DNA from: Deferrisoma camini S3R1
Lineage (GTDB): Bacteria; Desulfobacterota; Deferrisomatia; Deferrisomatales; Deferrisomataceae
DNA length: 64,000 nucleotides
NCBI RefSeq assembly: GCF_000526155.1
Contig: NZ_JAFN01000001.1
Span: forward strand, 3,784,264 to 3,848,263
Reading direction: 5' to 3'
Shown here: piece by piece, positions 63,925 to 64,000 of the stretch
How the letters are laid out: the number at the start of each line of letters is the position of its first letter
How positions within the stretch are numbered: position 1 is the stretch's first letter
The notes under the pieces: model-generated
Seen by the model: only the letters and a program-made list of their open reading frames with translations
Database searches by the model: none
Told to the model about the DNA's origin: nothing
Position numbers and translations under genes: made by a program

Positions 63925-64000
63925 ATGGCGAAGACCCGATACGGTTTTCTGATCGACCTTCGGCGGTGCATCGGGTGCCGCACCTGCCAGGTGGCCTGCA
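63925..64000 (+). CDS. 4Fe-4S ferredoxin-type subunit (3' partial)
   Basis: Only the first 25 residues are in the window: MAKTRYGFLIDLRRCIGCRT followed by CQVAC. The CxxCxxC spacing at the N-terminus is that of NrfC/PsrB/TtrB-type four-cluster subunits of membrane oxidoreductases. Follows the multihaem cytochrome by 24 bases with a GGGAGG ribosome-binding site, so the operon continues beyond the window. Confidence 0.75.
   Translation, partial: MAKTRYGFLIDLRRCIGCRTCQVAC

Overview
The window is high-GC DNA from an anaerobic bacterium. A monofunctional nickel CO dehydrogenase, a butyryl-CoA-type beta-oxidation cluster ending in an ETF:menaquinone oxidoreductase-like Fe-S protein, a multihaem cytochrome and urease/urea uptake together suggest a Desulfobacterota/Deferrisomatota-like ('deltaproteobacterial') respiratory anaerobe. 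This placement is inferred from gene content only.

Layout. 1-1.44 kb: the end of a receiver-GGDEF-like regulator, a lytic transglycosylase, a tRNA-Gly whose first bases overlap the transglycosylase stop, and a terminator. 1.5-23.4 kb: a large subtype III-A CRISPR-Cas locus on the + strand. It has two transcription units, each with its own promoter and a related structured leader. The first holds a Cas02710-type CARF protein, cas6, an APE2256-type CARF protein, cas2-cas1, a CARF-adenosine deaminase fusion (Cad1 type), an NE0113-type CARF protein, and a second, highly diverged cas1-like/cas2 pair. The second is csm1-csm5. A single array of 34 repeats and 33 spacers follows. It is split by an IS1380-family element, into whose tip an IS4-family element later inserted. 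23.4-27.5 kb: an accessory patch with gene fragments, a Fic protein, a PIN/RHH toxin-antitoxin pair flanked by direct repeats, and an AAA/DUF4143 ATPase.

27.6-40.6 kb (- strand): an ADP-forming acyl-CoA synthetase (two subunits), then ureGFECBAD and the urea ABC transporter urtEDCBA, all read from urtA towards ureG. A second, identical IS4 copy in inverted orientation lies upstream of urtA. 42.9-47.5 kb (+): a PAS-LytTR regulator resembling the CO sensor RcoM, then cooS, cooF and an FAD/NAD oxidoreductase, with periodic direct repeats just upstream of a promoter-like sequence before cooS. 47.5-53.2 kb (-): clp-type AAA+ ATPase, amt, glnD, glnB (nitrogen control, matching the urea genes). 53.7-64 kb (+): XRE-cupin regulator, thiolase, 3-hydroxyacyl-CoA dehydrogenase, crotonase, acyl-CoA dehydrogenase, etfB, etfA, then an EMO-like membrane Fe-S protein, a multihaem cytochrome c and the start of a ferredoxin-like subunit. 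These form a route from acyl-CoA electrons through ETF to quinone and periplasmic cytochrome.

The most unusual parts are the paired leader element shared by the two cas operons, the Cas1-like protein that seems to have lost its catalytic residues, the number of CARF proteins (four) on one type III-A system, the nested insertions exactly at a spacer/repeat junction, and overlapping spacers whose crRNAs would be antisense to the starts of target genes.
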